Part shown: in pieces, positions 25,397 through 33,752 of the stretch
Layout of the letters: every line of letters starts with the position of its first letter
Numbering within the stretch: position 1 is the stretch's first letter
NCBI GenBank assembly: GCA_013349325.1
Contig: DUZX01000019.1
Span: 1-64,000, forward strand
DNA from: Desulfuromonadales bacterium
GTDB taxonomy: Bacteria > Desulfobacterota > Desulfuromonadia > Geobacterales > Pseudopelobacteraceae
Direction: 5' to 3'
Length of the DNA stretch: 64,000 bases
The notes under the pieces: generated by a model
The model's input: only the letters and a program-made list of their open reading frames with translations
Databases searched by the model: none
Told to the model about the DNA's origin: nothing
Program-made: the position numbers and the translations under genes

Positions 25397-26183
25397 TATT
25401 GTCATACCCTGCTACAATCAGGGCGAATTCATCGAAGAGGCAGTTGAGTCGGCACTGGCTCAGACGTTCCGTGATTTTGAAATTATTGTCGTCAACGACG
25501 GCTCGACGGATGAGGTGACAAATCGCCTATTGGCCAGTTTCAAAAAGCCGCAGACGAGTATCATTACTACAGAGAACCAGGGTGTTGCCATGGCCCGCAA
25601 CACCGGAATATTACACGCTCGCAGCGAATACATTCTGCCGCTTGACGCAGATGATCGCATAGGAACGACCTATCTCGAAAAGGGGGTGGCGATCCTTGAT
25701 CGTGATCCGGAGGTCGGGATTGTCTATTGCCTGGCAGAATGCTTCGGCGCTCGTCAGGGGCGCTGGGACATTCCCGATTTCTCCGGATGGGGAATGCGAT
25801 TTACCAACCTGATATTCTGTTCAGCACTATTCCGTAAGGCGGACTGGGAAAAGGCGGGAGGATTCAATTCGAATATGAAGAAAGGTTGGGAGGACTGGGA
25901 CTTCTGGCTGTCGCTTCTGGAAATGGATAAAAAAGTATTCCGCATTCCGGAGCCGCTTTTTTACTACCGTGTAGCGGCAGGCTCCCGGGAACGTTCCATG
26001 GGTCGATCCGCCAAAGTTGAGATGCACGTGCAACTGATGCGTAACCATTCCAGGCTATTTCCGTTTCAGTCTCGAATTCTGCTGGAGCTGTATTACCTGC
26101 TGCGTGACTCAAATCTGTACCGAATGGCCAAGAAGGTGCGGATTCCTTATCTAATTGGTAATAACATTTCGAATAAACAATGA
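25383..26183 (+). CDS. GT2 family glycosyltransferase
   Basis: 266 residues from the ATG at 25383, set by CGGAG 5 nt upstream within the end of the previous gene. A longer frame to 25311 reads the previous gene out of frame. GT2 features are [40 protein letters not shown], the DxD-type LPLDADDR and [13 protein letters not shown] as the ED/W motif. The family transfers sugars from NDP-sugars to growing glycans. The stop overlaps the next start (ATGA). Base composition returns to the genome-typical level from about here. Confidence 0.9.
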   Translation: [266 protein letters not shown]

Positions 26184-27373
26184 AAATTGTCTTTCTCGCT
26201 CCTTTCGGCATCCGTCCCAAAGGTACGGTAATTGCCCGTATGCTGCCGCTCGCGGCGGGACTTCAGGTACTTGGCCATGAAGTGGTGATCGTAGCACCAC
26301 CCTATACCAATCCCGAAGATTCCGGAAAAACGGAGCTGCTTCGTGGAGTGCTGCTGGTTAATGTCGTACTCCCCACGTGTGGCAAGTTGTGTGGTGCATT
26401 CCTGCTGACTTGGCGGATGTACCGGGCGGCACTGGCTGAAAATCCGGATATTGTTCACCTCTTCAAGCCCAAAGGGTATGGCGGACTGGCGGCCATGCTG
26501 CATATTTCGCTGCAACGCATCGGAATCAGGCTGGCGCCGCTGTTTGTGGATACTGACGACTGGGAGGGCAATGGCGGCATGAACGACCTTATCTCCTATT
26601 CGTTGCTGGAGAAACGACTTTTTGCTTTTCAGGAACAGTGGCTGACCAGGCGATCCGTGGGGGTGACAGCCGCCAGTCGGACTTTGGAGGGTCTCAGCGG
26701 TAACATGGGGGTTGCGGCGGAGCGAATTCTCTACCTGCCCAATGGTGTTGTTGCAACTCCTGCAGGAGATGGTGCTCGTATTCGGCACAAGCTGCATATT
26801 CCAGCCGGAGCGCCGGTCGCCGTACTGTACACCCGTTTCTTTGAATTTGACCAGGAGCGGCTATATCGGGTTTTTGCCGGGATTGTGCGCCGAGTTCCGG
26901 ATGTTCGTTTCCTGGTGGTGGGAAAGGGGAGAAAAGGGGAAGAGGAGCGGTTGGAAGCGGCAGCCTGTGACAGGGGGTTTGCTGAGGCTCTGGTAATGAC
27001 TGGCTGGATTGAGCCGGTGGAAATTCCTGATTACCTCGCGGCAGGTAGCGTGGCAATCTACCCGTTGGACGATACCATGGTAAACCGTGCCAAGTGTCCG
27101 GCCAAGTTGACCGAACTGCTGAGTGCCGGTATTCCGGTGGTTGCAGATCGGGTAGGGCAGGCACATGAGTATATTATGCATGGGATCTCCGGGACTTTAT
27201 GCGATCCGGACGCGCCTGATCAGATGGTTGATGAAACAGTACGGTTGCTTCAACATCGTGAGACGGCTGTACAACGTGGTTCAGAAGGAAAACGGCATAT
27301 TCTGGCTCACTTCAACTGGAGCGAGGCCGCAGTAAAACTTGATACATTTTACAGGAGCATCGTAACGCCATGA
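26180..27373 (+). CDS. GT4 family glycosyltransferase
   Basis: 397 residues with the GT-B layout. The N-terminal KIVFLAPFGIRPKGTVIARMLPLAAGLQVLGHEVVIV is followed by DIVHLFKPKGYGGLAAML. The C-terminal donor domain has AVLYTRFFEFDQERL, FLVVGKGRKGEE, VMTGWIEPVEIPDYLAAGSVAIYPLDD, CPAKLTELLSAGIPVVADRVGQ and a hydrophobic tail. It overlaps both neighbours by 4 nt (ATGA on each side), so it is part of one coupled operon. The sugar is not known. Confidence 0.87.
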   Translation: MKIVFLAPFGIRPKGTVIARMLPLAAGLQVLGHEVVIVAPPYTNPEDSGKTELLRGVLLVNVVLPTCGKLCGAFLLTWRMYRAALAENPDIVHLFKPKGYGGLAAMLHISLQRIGIRLAPLFVDTDDWEGNGGMNDLISYSLLEKRLFAFQEQWLTRRSVGVTAASRTLEGLSGNMGVAAERILYLPNGVVATPAGDGARIRHKLHIPAGAPVAVLYTRFFEFDQERLYRVFAGIVRRVPDVRFLVVGKGRKGEEERLEAAACDRGFAEALVMTGWIEPVEIPDYLAAGSVAIYPLDDTMVNRAKCPAKLTELLSAGIPVVADRVGQAHEYIMHGISGTLCDPDAPDQMVDETVRLLQHRETAVQRGSEGKRHILAHFNWSEAAVKLDTFYRSIVTP

Positions 27374-29805
27374 CAAAGCGCAATAAAAGTACTTTTCTGC
27401 TGCTGGGGTTACTGGCTCTGCTGGCACTGTATTATTCACGCATACTATTCACCGACAAGATCATCCGTGCACCGGATATCATCAATGAAGCGTACTGGTG
27501 GATGAAAGGTTACAACGACAAAGCGTTGTCAGATTTGTATTCGAGCAATCTGAAAGCAAGTTGGGATTACCTTATAAATAGCGGTTATACCAATGAGGGG
27601 GGCATGAGTTCCATGCAGTTTCTACTTCATCTGCCGCTCATTCTGCATGTTATTCCTGCTCCTGCATCAGTGGCCTGGTTCATTGTGCTGCACCTGTTTT
27701 TCGGCGCTGTCGGTACATTTTACTGTTGCCGTGTAGTGGGGACAAGCCGTCTGGCCGCATTCTCTGGAGGATTGATCTTTGCTCTGGCTCCGGAGATTGC
27801 AACGCTTATTAATGCCGGGCATGTGATGAAAATAGCGACAATTGCATATGCCCCGTGGGCTTTCTATTTTCTGGAGCGCGGTTTTCAATCGCGGCGGATA
27901 ATTTTTTTCCTTACCACCGCTTTTGTATTGGCGTTTCAATTTTTCAACACCCATTGGCAGATCGCTTTTTATACCTGTCTCTGCGTCGGGGCGTATGGTC
28001 TGTTCCGCCTTATCGGTGTTGCGATAGCAGCAAAAAAAGGCAAGAGAGAACTTCCTAAATTGCTGGCATTAAATATGGCGCTGCTGCTGTTTTTTCTGAC
28101 AACGGTTTCAATTTCACTGCTTCCGCTTGCGAATTGGTCGAAGGATACCAACAGAGGTATTGAGAGCGGCGCCAGTCAACCTGCCGGCGGTATCAAAGGG
28201 GGCCTGGATGTGGAGGAAGCCATGTCCTGGTCACTCCCTCCTGAAGAGCTGGGCGCCCTGGTTATTCCCGGCTTATTCGGGCTTTCCCGTCAGGAGGCCG
28301 GACCGAATCCTGACAATATTCCCTCCTACTATTGGGGAAGGATGCATTTCACCCAGACCGCCAGCTACATGGGACTACTCCCCTGGCTGTTGTTGCCGCT
28401 GCCGCTGCTGTTCCGACGGGATCGCTACACCTGGTTGTCGCTGGGTGGGATAGTTGGCGGCATACTCTTCTCGATGGGTAAGTACACACCATTTTACTGG
28501 TTGTTATACAAGTTTTTCCCCGGAATCAATCATTTCCGCGTGCCGAAGATGATGATGTTCATTCCGGTGCTGGGGTTGGCAATTCTTGCTGCGCGCGGTA
28601 TCGATCTGCTGAGCGATGAGGATGTTCGTAGGGCAAAGGCGTTTAGCCGCTACCTCATTGGCGTTTGCGCGTTACCTGTCCTGCTGCTGGTTCTGCTGGG
28701 AATCGAAGCCGGTGGTGCGTCATATTGGGTGAATACGTTTGCCGAGCTGCTTGCGCAGCCGACTCGTTATGAACAGGGGGCGTATCTGGTGGGGCAGCGC
28801 TGGGGAAATATAGTTAGTGAAACCGCCATCGCAGCTGTTTTATCAGTGATTATCGCCGTAGTATTCCTGCTGCTTAAAAAACCGCGCCTGGTGCAGATTG
28901 TTCCCTATCTGCTGCTGTTACTTTTTGTTGCTGACACCTGGCGGATTAACGATAAGTTTCTGTTTCTAACAACTGCTCCGGTCAAGGTAAAAGAGGGTGA
29001 GCCCCCCCCGTTGATAAAATTTTTAACGACGGTTTCTAATGCCTACCGAGTATTACCCATGGATGGTAGTGACCCGATGCAGTATGCCTCTCAACATATT
29101 CCAGTCATGTATGCTTCCAATCCGGTGCAGCAGGTGCGCTGGCAACAGTTTCTTGATGTCTTCTCTGTTGCCGGAGCGATGCCTGACATAGTGAATGTGA
29201 AGTACCTGATTATGCCGAATGCTGATTACCAGACACAAAAATCTGCTTTGGGGGAGAAATTTGCTCCTGTTTTTACACAGCCAGGAGGTGCCACTGTTGT
29301 CCTGGAGAACCGCAACGTCCTTCCCAAAGCCTGGCTGGTTCCCTCTGTGGCGGTGGTTAATGATCCGGCTCAACGTCTGGCGATTTTGCAGAATCCTGCC
29401 TTTAATCCCAGAACCGTGGCAATGGTTGAGAACGCACCGCCGTTTGCTATGGCAGATCCGGATCGGGCGCAGGTGCTGTCAACAGGAAGCGTCACGGTAA
29501 CGCAGTATGAAGGTGAGCGCATTACTCTGACCGCTTTTGCACCGGTAAACGCTCTGCTGACGTTAGGTGAGAAGTATTACAAGGGATGGGAGGCTACTGT
29601 TGACGGCAAGGCTGCCAAAATTGTTCCGGTCAACCACATCCTGCGCGGCGTCTACCTCACCCCCGGTACTCACAAAGTCGAGTTTCGCTTCGATCCGCTC
29701 CCCTTTAAAATCGGTAAGTATCTGACGTTGGCGTCATTTGCACTGTTTGCCGGAATGCTGGTGCGGGAGTGGCGCGTGAGAAGGGGGCATGTTGACGAGG
29801 GATGA
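27370..29805 (+). CDS. YfhO-family large membrane protein, likely GT-C glycosyltransferase
   Basis: 811 residues with 12 or more membrane helices over the first 530 residues, then a soluble C-terminal domain. The ending (YYKGWEATVDGKAAKIVPVNHILRGVYLTPGTHKVEFRFDP) is the mark of the YfhO family. YfhO proteins have a GT-C-like architecture and in Gram-positive bacteria add sugars to lipoteichoic or wall polymers outside the membrane. Here it probably decorates the polymer of this locus after flipping. The start overlaps the GT4 stop by 4 nt, and the 3' end overlaps trmN6 by 17 nt. Confidence 0.85.
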   Translation: MTKRNKSTFLLLGLLALLALYYSRILFTDKIIRAPDIINEAYWWMKGYNDKALSDLYSSNLKASWDYLINSGYTNEGGMSSMQFLLHLPLILHVIPAPASVAWFIVLHLFFGAVGTFYCCRVVGTSRLAAFSGGLIFALAPEIATLINAGHVMKIATIAYAPWAFYFLERGFQSRRIIFFLTTAFVLAFQFFNTHWQIAFYTCLCVGAYGLFRLIGVAIAAKKGKRELPKLLALNMALLLFFLTTVSISLLPLANWSKDTNRGIESGASQPAGGIKGGLDVEEAMSWSLPPEELGALVIPGLFGLSRQEAGPNPDNIPSYYWGRMHFTQTASYMGLLPWLLLPLPLLFRRDRYTWLSLGGIVGGILFSMGKYTPFYWLLYKFFPGINHFRVPKMMMFIPVLGLAILAARGIDLLSDEDVRRAKAFSRYLIGVCALPVLLLVLLGIEAGGASYWVNTFAELLAQPTRYEQGAYLVGQRWGNIVSETAIAAVLSVIIAVVFLLLKKPRLVQIVPYLLLLLFVADTWRINDKFLFLTTAPVKVKEGEPPPLIKFLTTVSNAYRVLPMDGSDPMQYASQHIPVMYASNPVQQVRWQQFLDVFSVAGAMPDIVNVKYLIMPNADYQTQKSALGEKFAPVFTQPGGATVVLENRNVLPKAWLVPSVAVVNDPAQRLAILQNPAFNPRTVAMVENAPPFAMADPDRAQVLSTGSVTVTQYEGERITLTAFAPVNALLTLGEKYYKGWEATVDGKAAKIVPVNHILRGVYLTPGTHKVEFRFDPLPFKIGKYLTLASFALFAGMLVREWRVRRGHVDEG

Positions 29806-30496
29806 ACTGAAGCTGTTTAACCTGCAGATTCTGCAGCCGCGCCATGGATATCGCTATTCGTTGGATCCGCTGCTGCTGGCTCGTTTTTGCGGGCTTGTGC
29901 CGCCAGGCGGGACTGTTATTGATCTGGGAGCCGGTTGCGGGATTATTTCGCTGGTACTGGCACGGCTCAACGCAACGGCATCAGTGGTCGCTCTGGAAAA
30001 TAACCTGGAGATGGTCGCTCTGATTGAGCAAAATATTCACGCAAACGATCTTGCCGGGCAGGTAACGTCGTTGACGGCGGATGTGATGGCGTATCGCGCG
30101 GTTTCACCTGATTCCAGCTTTGATCTGGTAGTCTCCAATCCCCCCTTTCGAACTCCTGTCAGCGGTCGTATCAGTCCACGTGCCGGTCGTGATGCCGCCC
30201 GCCATGAAACAACCGCCGGTCTGGTCGATTTTCTGACTGCCGCCAAATATCTGGTCAAACCATCAGGAAAAATCTGCATTATCCAGCTTCCCGCACGGTT
30301 GGTTGAGCTGACCTCAATGGCAGCGGCGATGAAGTTGTCGATCCTGCGGCTGCGTATGATTCACAATAATCAGGTTTCACCGGCCACAATCTTCATGGCA
30401 GAGTTGGCCAAGGGGAGAAGGACGGCGCCGATAGTCGAGGCGCCGTTGTTTGTACGAGATATGCAGGGAGAATACACTGCTGAGGTCTGGCGGTAG
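29789..30496 (+). CDS. trmN6: tRNA1(Val) (adenine-37-N6)-methyltransferase-type protein
   Basis: 235 residues. TVIDLGAGCGIISLVLA is the SAM-binding motif, and NPPF at 117-120 is the catalytic motif of N6-adenine and related amino-methyltransferases. The N-terminal LFNLQILQPRHGYRYSLDPLLLARF fits the YfiC/TrmN6 family, which methylates A37 of tRNA-Val. It is likely a housekeeping enzyme that happens to be translationally linked to the last glycan gene, overlapping yfhO by 17 nt. HemK-like protein methylases share NPP(Y/F), but the short length and N-terminus favour TrmN6. Confidence 0.75.
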   Translation: MLTRDELKLFNLQILQPRHGYRYSLDPLLLARFCGLVPPGGTVIDLGAGCGIISLVLARLNATASVVALENNLEMVALIEQNIHANDLAGQVTSLTADVMAYRAVSPDSSFDLVVSNPPFRTPVSGRISPRAGRDAARHETTAGLVDFLTAAKYLVKPSGKICIIQLPARLVELTSMAAAMKLSILRLRMIHNNQVSPATIFMAELAKGRRTAPIVEAPLFVRDMQGEYTAEVWR

Positions 30497-30559
30497 TTTG
30501 TGTTGACGCCGCCGGTGTCACACTATACAGTTGTGTAAGACTTTGTGTGGAGGTGCCGT

Positions 30560-30760
30560 ATGGCAACAAATCTGGCGATTGATGATTCACTTATTATTGA
30601 AGCTCAAAAATTGGGCGGACATGCAACAAAAAAAGCTACTGTTTCACATGCATTGATGGAGTACATTCAGCATCGTCGTCAGCTTGAAATAGTGGATCTG
30701 TTTGGTGCAGTGCCATTTGATGAGGACTATGATTATAAAAAACAGCGGATGTTGAAATGA
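30560..30760 (+). CDS. vapB: VapB-type antitoxin
   Basis: 66 residues. ATNLAIDDSLIIEAQKLGGHATKKATVSHALMEYIQHRRQLEIVDLFG is the short ribbon-helix-helix type of the VapB antitoxin family, followed by an acidic C-terminus (VPFDEDYDY) that would clasp the toxin. GGAGGTG lies 5-6 nt before the ATG at 30560. The ATG of vapC overlaps its stop codon. Upstream, a possible promoter (TTGACG at 30503, TATACA at 30524, spacer 15) contains ACAC/GTGT half-repeats that may be the autoregulatory operator. Confidence 0.87.
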   Translation: MATNLAIDDSLIIEAQKLGGHATKKATVSHALMEYIQHRRQLEIVDLFGAVPFDEDYDYKKQRMLK

Positions 30761-31161
30761 ATGTTCTGGTAGATACCTGTATCTGGTCGCTGGCATTACG
30801 CAGGTCAGCACCAAAAGGTGTTCCTGAAGTTACGGAATTGCGTGAGCTTATTCAAGAGCAGCGCGTACTGATTGTTGGGGTTATCCGCCAGGAACTGCTT
30901 TCAGGAATTCGGGAAGAGTCACTTTTCATAAACCTGCGGGATCACTTGCGGGCATTTCCTGATGTCCGGCAGGTATCTGAAGATTTTGAATGTGCAGCGG
31001 AATTTTTCAACAGATGCCGTAAAAACGGCGTTCAGGGCTCCAATGCAGACTTTTTGATTTGTGCAGTGGCGAGTCGCATGAATGTTCCCATCTTTACTAC
31101 TGACGCAGACTATATCAGTTACAGCCGATTCCTCCCCATAACGCTTCATTCAGCTCGATAA
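30757..31161 (+). CDS. vapC: VapC-type toxin, PIN-domain ribonuclease
   Basis: 134 residues. The PIN-domain acidic residues are visible: Asp6 in VLVDTCIWS, Glu in VIRQELLSG, Asp in GSNADFLICAVA and Asp in FTTDADY. VapC toxins cleave tRNA or rRNA and are held inactive by VapB. Full length for the family, with no sign of decay. It overlaps vapB by 4 nt and converges on the CheX-like gene with 6 nt between the stop codons. Confidence 0.92.
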   Translation: MNVLVDTCIWSLALRRSAPKGVPEVTELRELIQEQRVLIVGVIRQELLSGIREESLFINLRDHLRAFPDVRQVSEDFECAAEFFNRCRKNGVQGSNADFLICAVASRMNVPIFTTDADYISYSRFLPITLHSAR

Positions 31162-31167
31162 ATTGCG

Positions 31168-32034
31168 TTAATCCTTAATCAGCAGGATCAGTTCCATCCG
31201 GTCGCCATCCATGATATGAATCGGGAAGCTGAGGGCGGTAAATCCGTTCGGCACCGGGAGACCCTCTTGTGGCGGATGCAGCGTTTCCGGAGGATTTATT
31301 TCCATGACGATGCCCATCTGAGAGGCCTTGGCTGCTACGTTGCCGCAGACCACGTTGGCAAATTCCATGACGGTGTCTTCCAGTACTTCTACGGGCTCGT
31401 TTTCAACCGAAGGCTCACTCAAAATTGCCCTGGCAATACTCTTCTGCATCCCTTCCGAGACCGAAATCATATAACGTGCGTTGACATCGCCGCTAAAATC
31501 CATGGCCGCCAGCATGCAGGCGGGTGCAATTGAGCTGATTACGGCACATTTTTCGGTGCGGAATTGCAGATCGAGCACGCGGGTAATCATTTTATAGGTC
31601 AGATCGGCGGTCATTTCCCAGATAGCGTTGTTGGGCAGATTGACCGGCAGTTCGATGCCGTTCGATACATACCGGGCCTGATCGGCCTTGAATGCATCCA
31701 GATGTACCTGCAGATCCGCTGCTGAGAACGCTCCGACCTGGACCAGTGCTTCACCGATGTAGAGGTGGGTTTCTTTCTGGCGGGCGATGACCCCATTCAG
31801 TTGCGTCGCGGACAGTATGCCCATTTCAACCAGAAGATCGCCCAGTTTCATATCTTTTGACATCTGGGCGTTGTGAGCCCGTTCGATATCGGCAGGAGTG
31901 ATATACCCCATCGAAAGCGCCATCTCGCCAAGTTTGAGATTGTTCTTTTCCTGAAGCTCGATAGCGGCGAGCAGACTGTCCCGTGAAACAAGCCCTTTCT
32001 CTACCAGAAATTGACCGAAAAATTTGACAGCCAT
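31168..32034 (-). CDS. CheX-like chemotaxis phosphatase domain behind MshEN-like repeats
   Basis: 288 residues. The N-terminal 120 residues hold about three repeats of the form GQFLVEKGLVSRDSLLAAIELQ / GEMALSMGYITPADIERA / GDLLVEMGILSATQLNGVI, like the MshEN/GspE-N module, some members of which bind c-di-GMP. Residues 140-285 are CheX-like, with EFANVVCGNVAAKAS carrying the E-x-x-N signature of CheC/CheX phosphatases. The likely job is to dephosphorylate the receiver encoded 42 nt upstream. Binding of c-di-GMP by the N-terminus is only a possibility. Confidence 0.8.
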   Translation of the reverse strand: MAVKFFGQFLVEKGLVSRDSLLAAIELQEKNNLKLGEMALSMGYITPADIERAHNAQMSKDMKLGDLLVEMGILSATQLNGVIARQKETHLYIGEALVQVGAFSAADLQVHLDAFKADQARYVSNGIELPVNLPNNAIWEMTADLTYKMITRVLDLQFRTEKCAVISSIAPACMLAAMDFSGDVNARYMISVSEGMQKSIARAILSEPSVENEPVEVLEDTVMEFANVVCGNVAAKASQMGIVMEINPPETLHPPQEGLPVPNGFTALSFPIHIMDGDRMELILLIKD

Positions 32035-32076
32035 GTGCAGATCCCCTTGTTAAATTGTCGATAAATGTTATGAGTA

Positions 32077-32436
32077 TCAGAGTTCGCGCAGGATTCTGAG
32101 TACGCCCTCTGCTTCGAATGGTTTTGAAATGACGTTTTTTGCGCCCAGTTTCAGCGCTTCGGTAAATTTGTCGCCAACGCCACCCAGTGAGGTCACCATG
32201 ACAACTTTGACCTGTTTGTCCATCACGGAGAGGGTGCGCAGTGCGGTCAGACCATCCATTCCGGGCATATTCATATCCATGCAGATAATCTCCGGGTCTT
32301 CACTATGATTCATCCTGATCGCTTCAGCGCCATTTTTTGCGTGACCGACGCAGGTGAAGTCGCCTGATTCAGCAATAATTTTTTCCAGCTGCCGGGCAAC
32401 TGAAAGACTGTCATCAACAACCAGAACCCTCTTCAT
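32077..32436 (-). CDS. CheY-like single-domain response regulator
   Basis: 119 residues, a lone receiver. The acidic pair is Asp8-Asp9, the phospho-acceptor is Asp54 (CMDMNMPGMDG), Thr/Ser lies at VVMVTS, and Lys at ISKPFE. The ATG at 32436 follows GGGAGG by about 11 nt; an in-frame GTG at 32442 is 4 nt from the same site and also possible. It is first in a two-gene operon with the CheX-like gene, the expected signal and phosphatase pair. It may control motility, pili or another surface process. The 187-nt divergent gap with ppiC holds both promoters. Confidence 0.9.
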   Translation of the reverse strand: MKRVLVVDDSLSVARQLEKIIAESGDFTCVGHAKNGAEAIRMNHSEDPEIICMDMNMPGMDGLTALRTLSVMDKQVKVVMVTSLGGVGDKFTEALKLGAKNVISKPFEAEGVLRILREL

Positions 32437-32622
32437 TTCCACGTTTCCTCCCGGTATCGGCATCAACAAAAACCTGTAGACTAAGTGCAGATGTCACGTA
32501 ATGTGCGCGTAAATGTACCGTAGGGGGCTGCAAATGTCAAAAGTATGTTTGGCTTTTCATCAGACTGTCGACTGTGTTATGGTGCGACAACGTAACATTT
32601 CATCCCAAGGAGATCTTGTACC

Positions 32623-33636
32623 ATGCAGAATTACCATTCGTATTTGAAAGTTTTTGTTGTCGCGGCACTGGTTTTAAGTGGAACCGGCGTTATGGCTGTT
32701 GAACCAGCTGCAAAACTTGAGAGTGCTCCTACCGTTGCAGCAGCCCCCGCCGTATCTGAGGTTCAGGGAGCGGTGGCGCGCGTCAATGGTGTGGCTATCG
32801 ATGCCGTCGAATTGCGCCGTGCCCGTAAGGTGCTGTCGCGTGGACAATCGATACCGCAGGAAAAACAGGCAGCGCTTGACAAGCAGGCTCTTGAACAGCT
32901 TGTGTCTGCTGAACTGCTCTATCAGGCTGCCGACAAGCTGGAAGTCAAAGATCTGGATAAGAAGATTGATGAAAAGCTGGCTCAGGGTAAGGCGCGCTTC
33001 AAGGATCAGAAGGACTTTCAGAATGCGATCAAGGAATTGGAGATGAATGAAAAGGACCTGCGTGAGTACACCCGTCGTGACCTTTTGATCTCCAATTTTG
33101 TCGAGAGTACGTTGGCTGCAAAGGCGACCGTATCCGAAGAGGACGTCCGCAAATTTTATGACCAGAATCCGGACAAGTTCAAGCGTGATGAATCGGTCAA
33201 AGCCAGCCATATCCTGATCGGAGTTGAAGCTGCCGCTTCCGGTGATGATAAGAAAAAGGCGCGTGAAAAGGCTGACAAACTGCGCAAGGAGCTGGCTGGC
33301 GGTGCCGATTTTGCCGAACTGGCAAAAAACAACTCGACCTGTCCCAGTGCCAAGCAGGGGGGCGATCTCGGATATTTCGGCAAGGGACAGATGGTGGCCC
33401 CCTTTGAAAAAGCTGCCTATGCGATGAAACCGGGGGACATCAGTGATGTGGTCGAGACGCAGTTCGGTTACCACATCATCAAGTTGACGGACAAAAAGGC
33501 TGCTGAGTCGGTTGCGTTCAAGGAAGCCAAAGTTAAAATCGAAGAGTATCTCAAAGGGCAGAAACTTAATTCCGCCGTTGGGGCATATATCGCCGAAGCA
33601 AAAAAGAGTGCCAGGATTGAATTATTGCTGAAATAG
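32623..33636 (+). CDS. Periplasmic peptidyl-prolyl cis-trans isomerase (parvulin, SurA/PpiC type)
   Basis: 337 residues. A signal peptide (LKVFVVAALVLSGTGVMA) and an Ala/Pro-rich linker lead to a SurA-like helical N-domain (about 50-190). The parvulin domain (about 192-300) shows VKASHILIG, GADFAELAKNNSTCPSAKQGGDLGYFGKGQMV, FEKAAYAMKPGDIS and TQFGYHIIKL. It should assist folding of exported and outer-membrane proteins by isomerising X-Pro bonds. AAGGAGAT lies 9-10 nt before the ATG. A terminator-like hairpin follows, so it is a single-gene unit. Confidence 0.92.
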   Translation: MQNYHSYLKVFVVAALVLSGTGVMAVEPAAKLESAPTVAAAPAVSEVQGAVARVNGVAIDAVELRRARKVLSRGQSIPQEKQAALDKQALEQLVSAELLYQAADKLEVKDLDKKIDEKLAQGKARFKDQKDFQNAIKELEMNEKDLREYTRRDLLISNFVESTLAAKATVSEEDVRKFYDQNPDKFKRDESVKASHILIGVEAAASGDDKKKAREKADKLRKELAGGADFAELAKNNSTCPSAKQGGDLGYFGKGQMVAPFEKAAYAMKPGDISDVVETQFGYHIIKLTDKKAAESVAFKEAKVKIEEYLKGQKLNSAVGAYIAEAKKSARIELLLK

Positions 33637-33665
33637 CCTTTACAAATAATTGTCGCGCAGTAAAA

Positions 33666-33705
33666 GACGGCCATCCGGATATTCCGGCTGGCTGTCTGCT
33701 GTTTT
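33666..33705 (+). terminator. Probable Rho-independent terminator
   Basis: An imperfect 14-bp stem (GACGGCCATCCGGA against TCCGGCTGGCTGTC, one wobble and one mismatch) lies about 30 nt after the ppiC stop and is followed by TGCTGTTTT. The short T-run makes it moderate in strength. Confidence 0.6.
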
Positions 33706-33752
33706 AGCTGTTTCCATTCTGAATGCTGATATGATACTACTAGCTGAATTTA

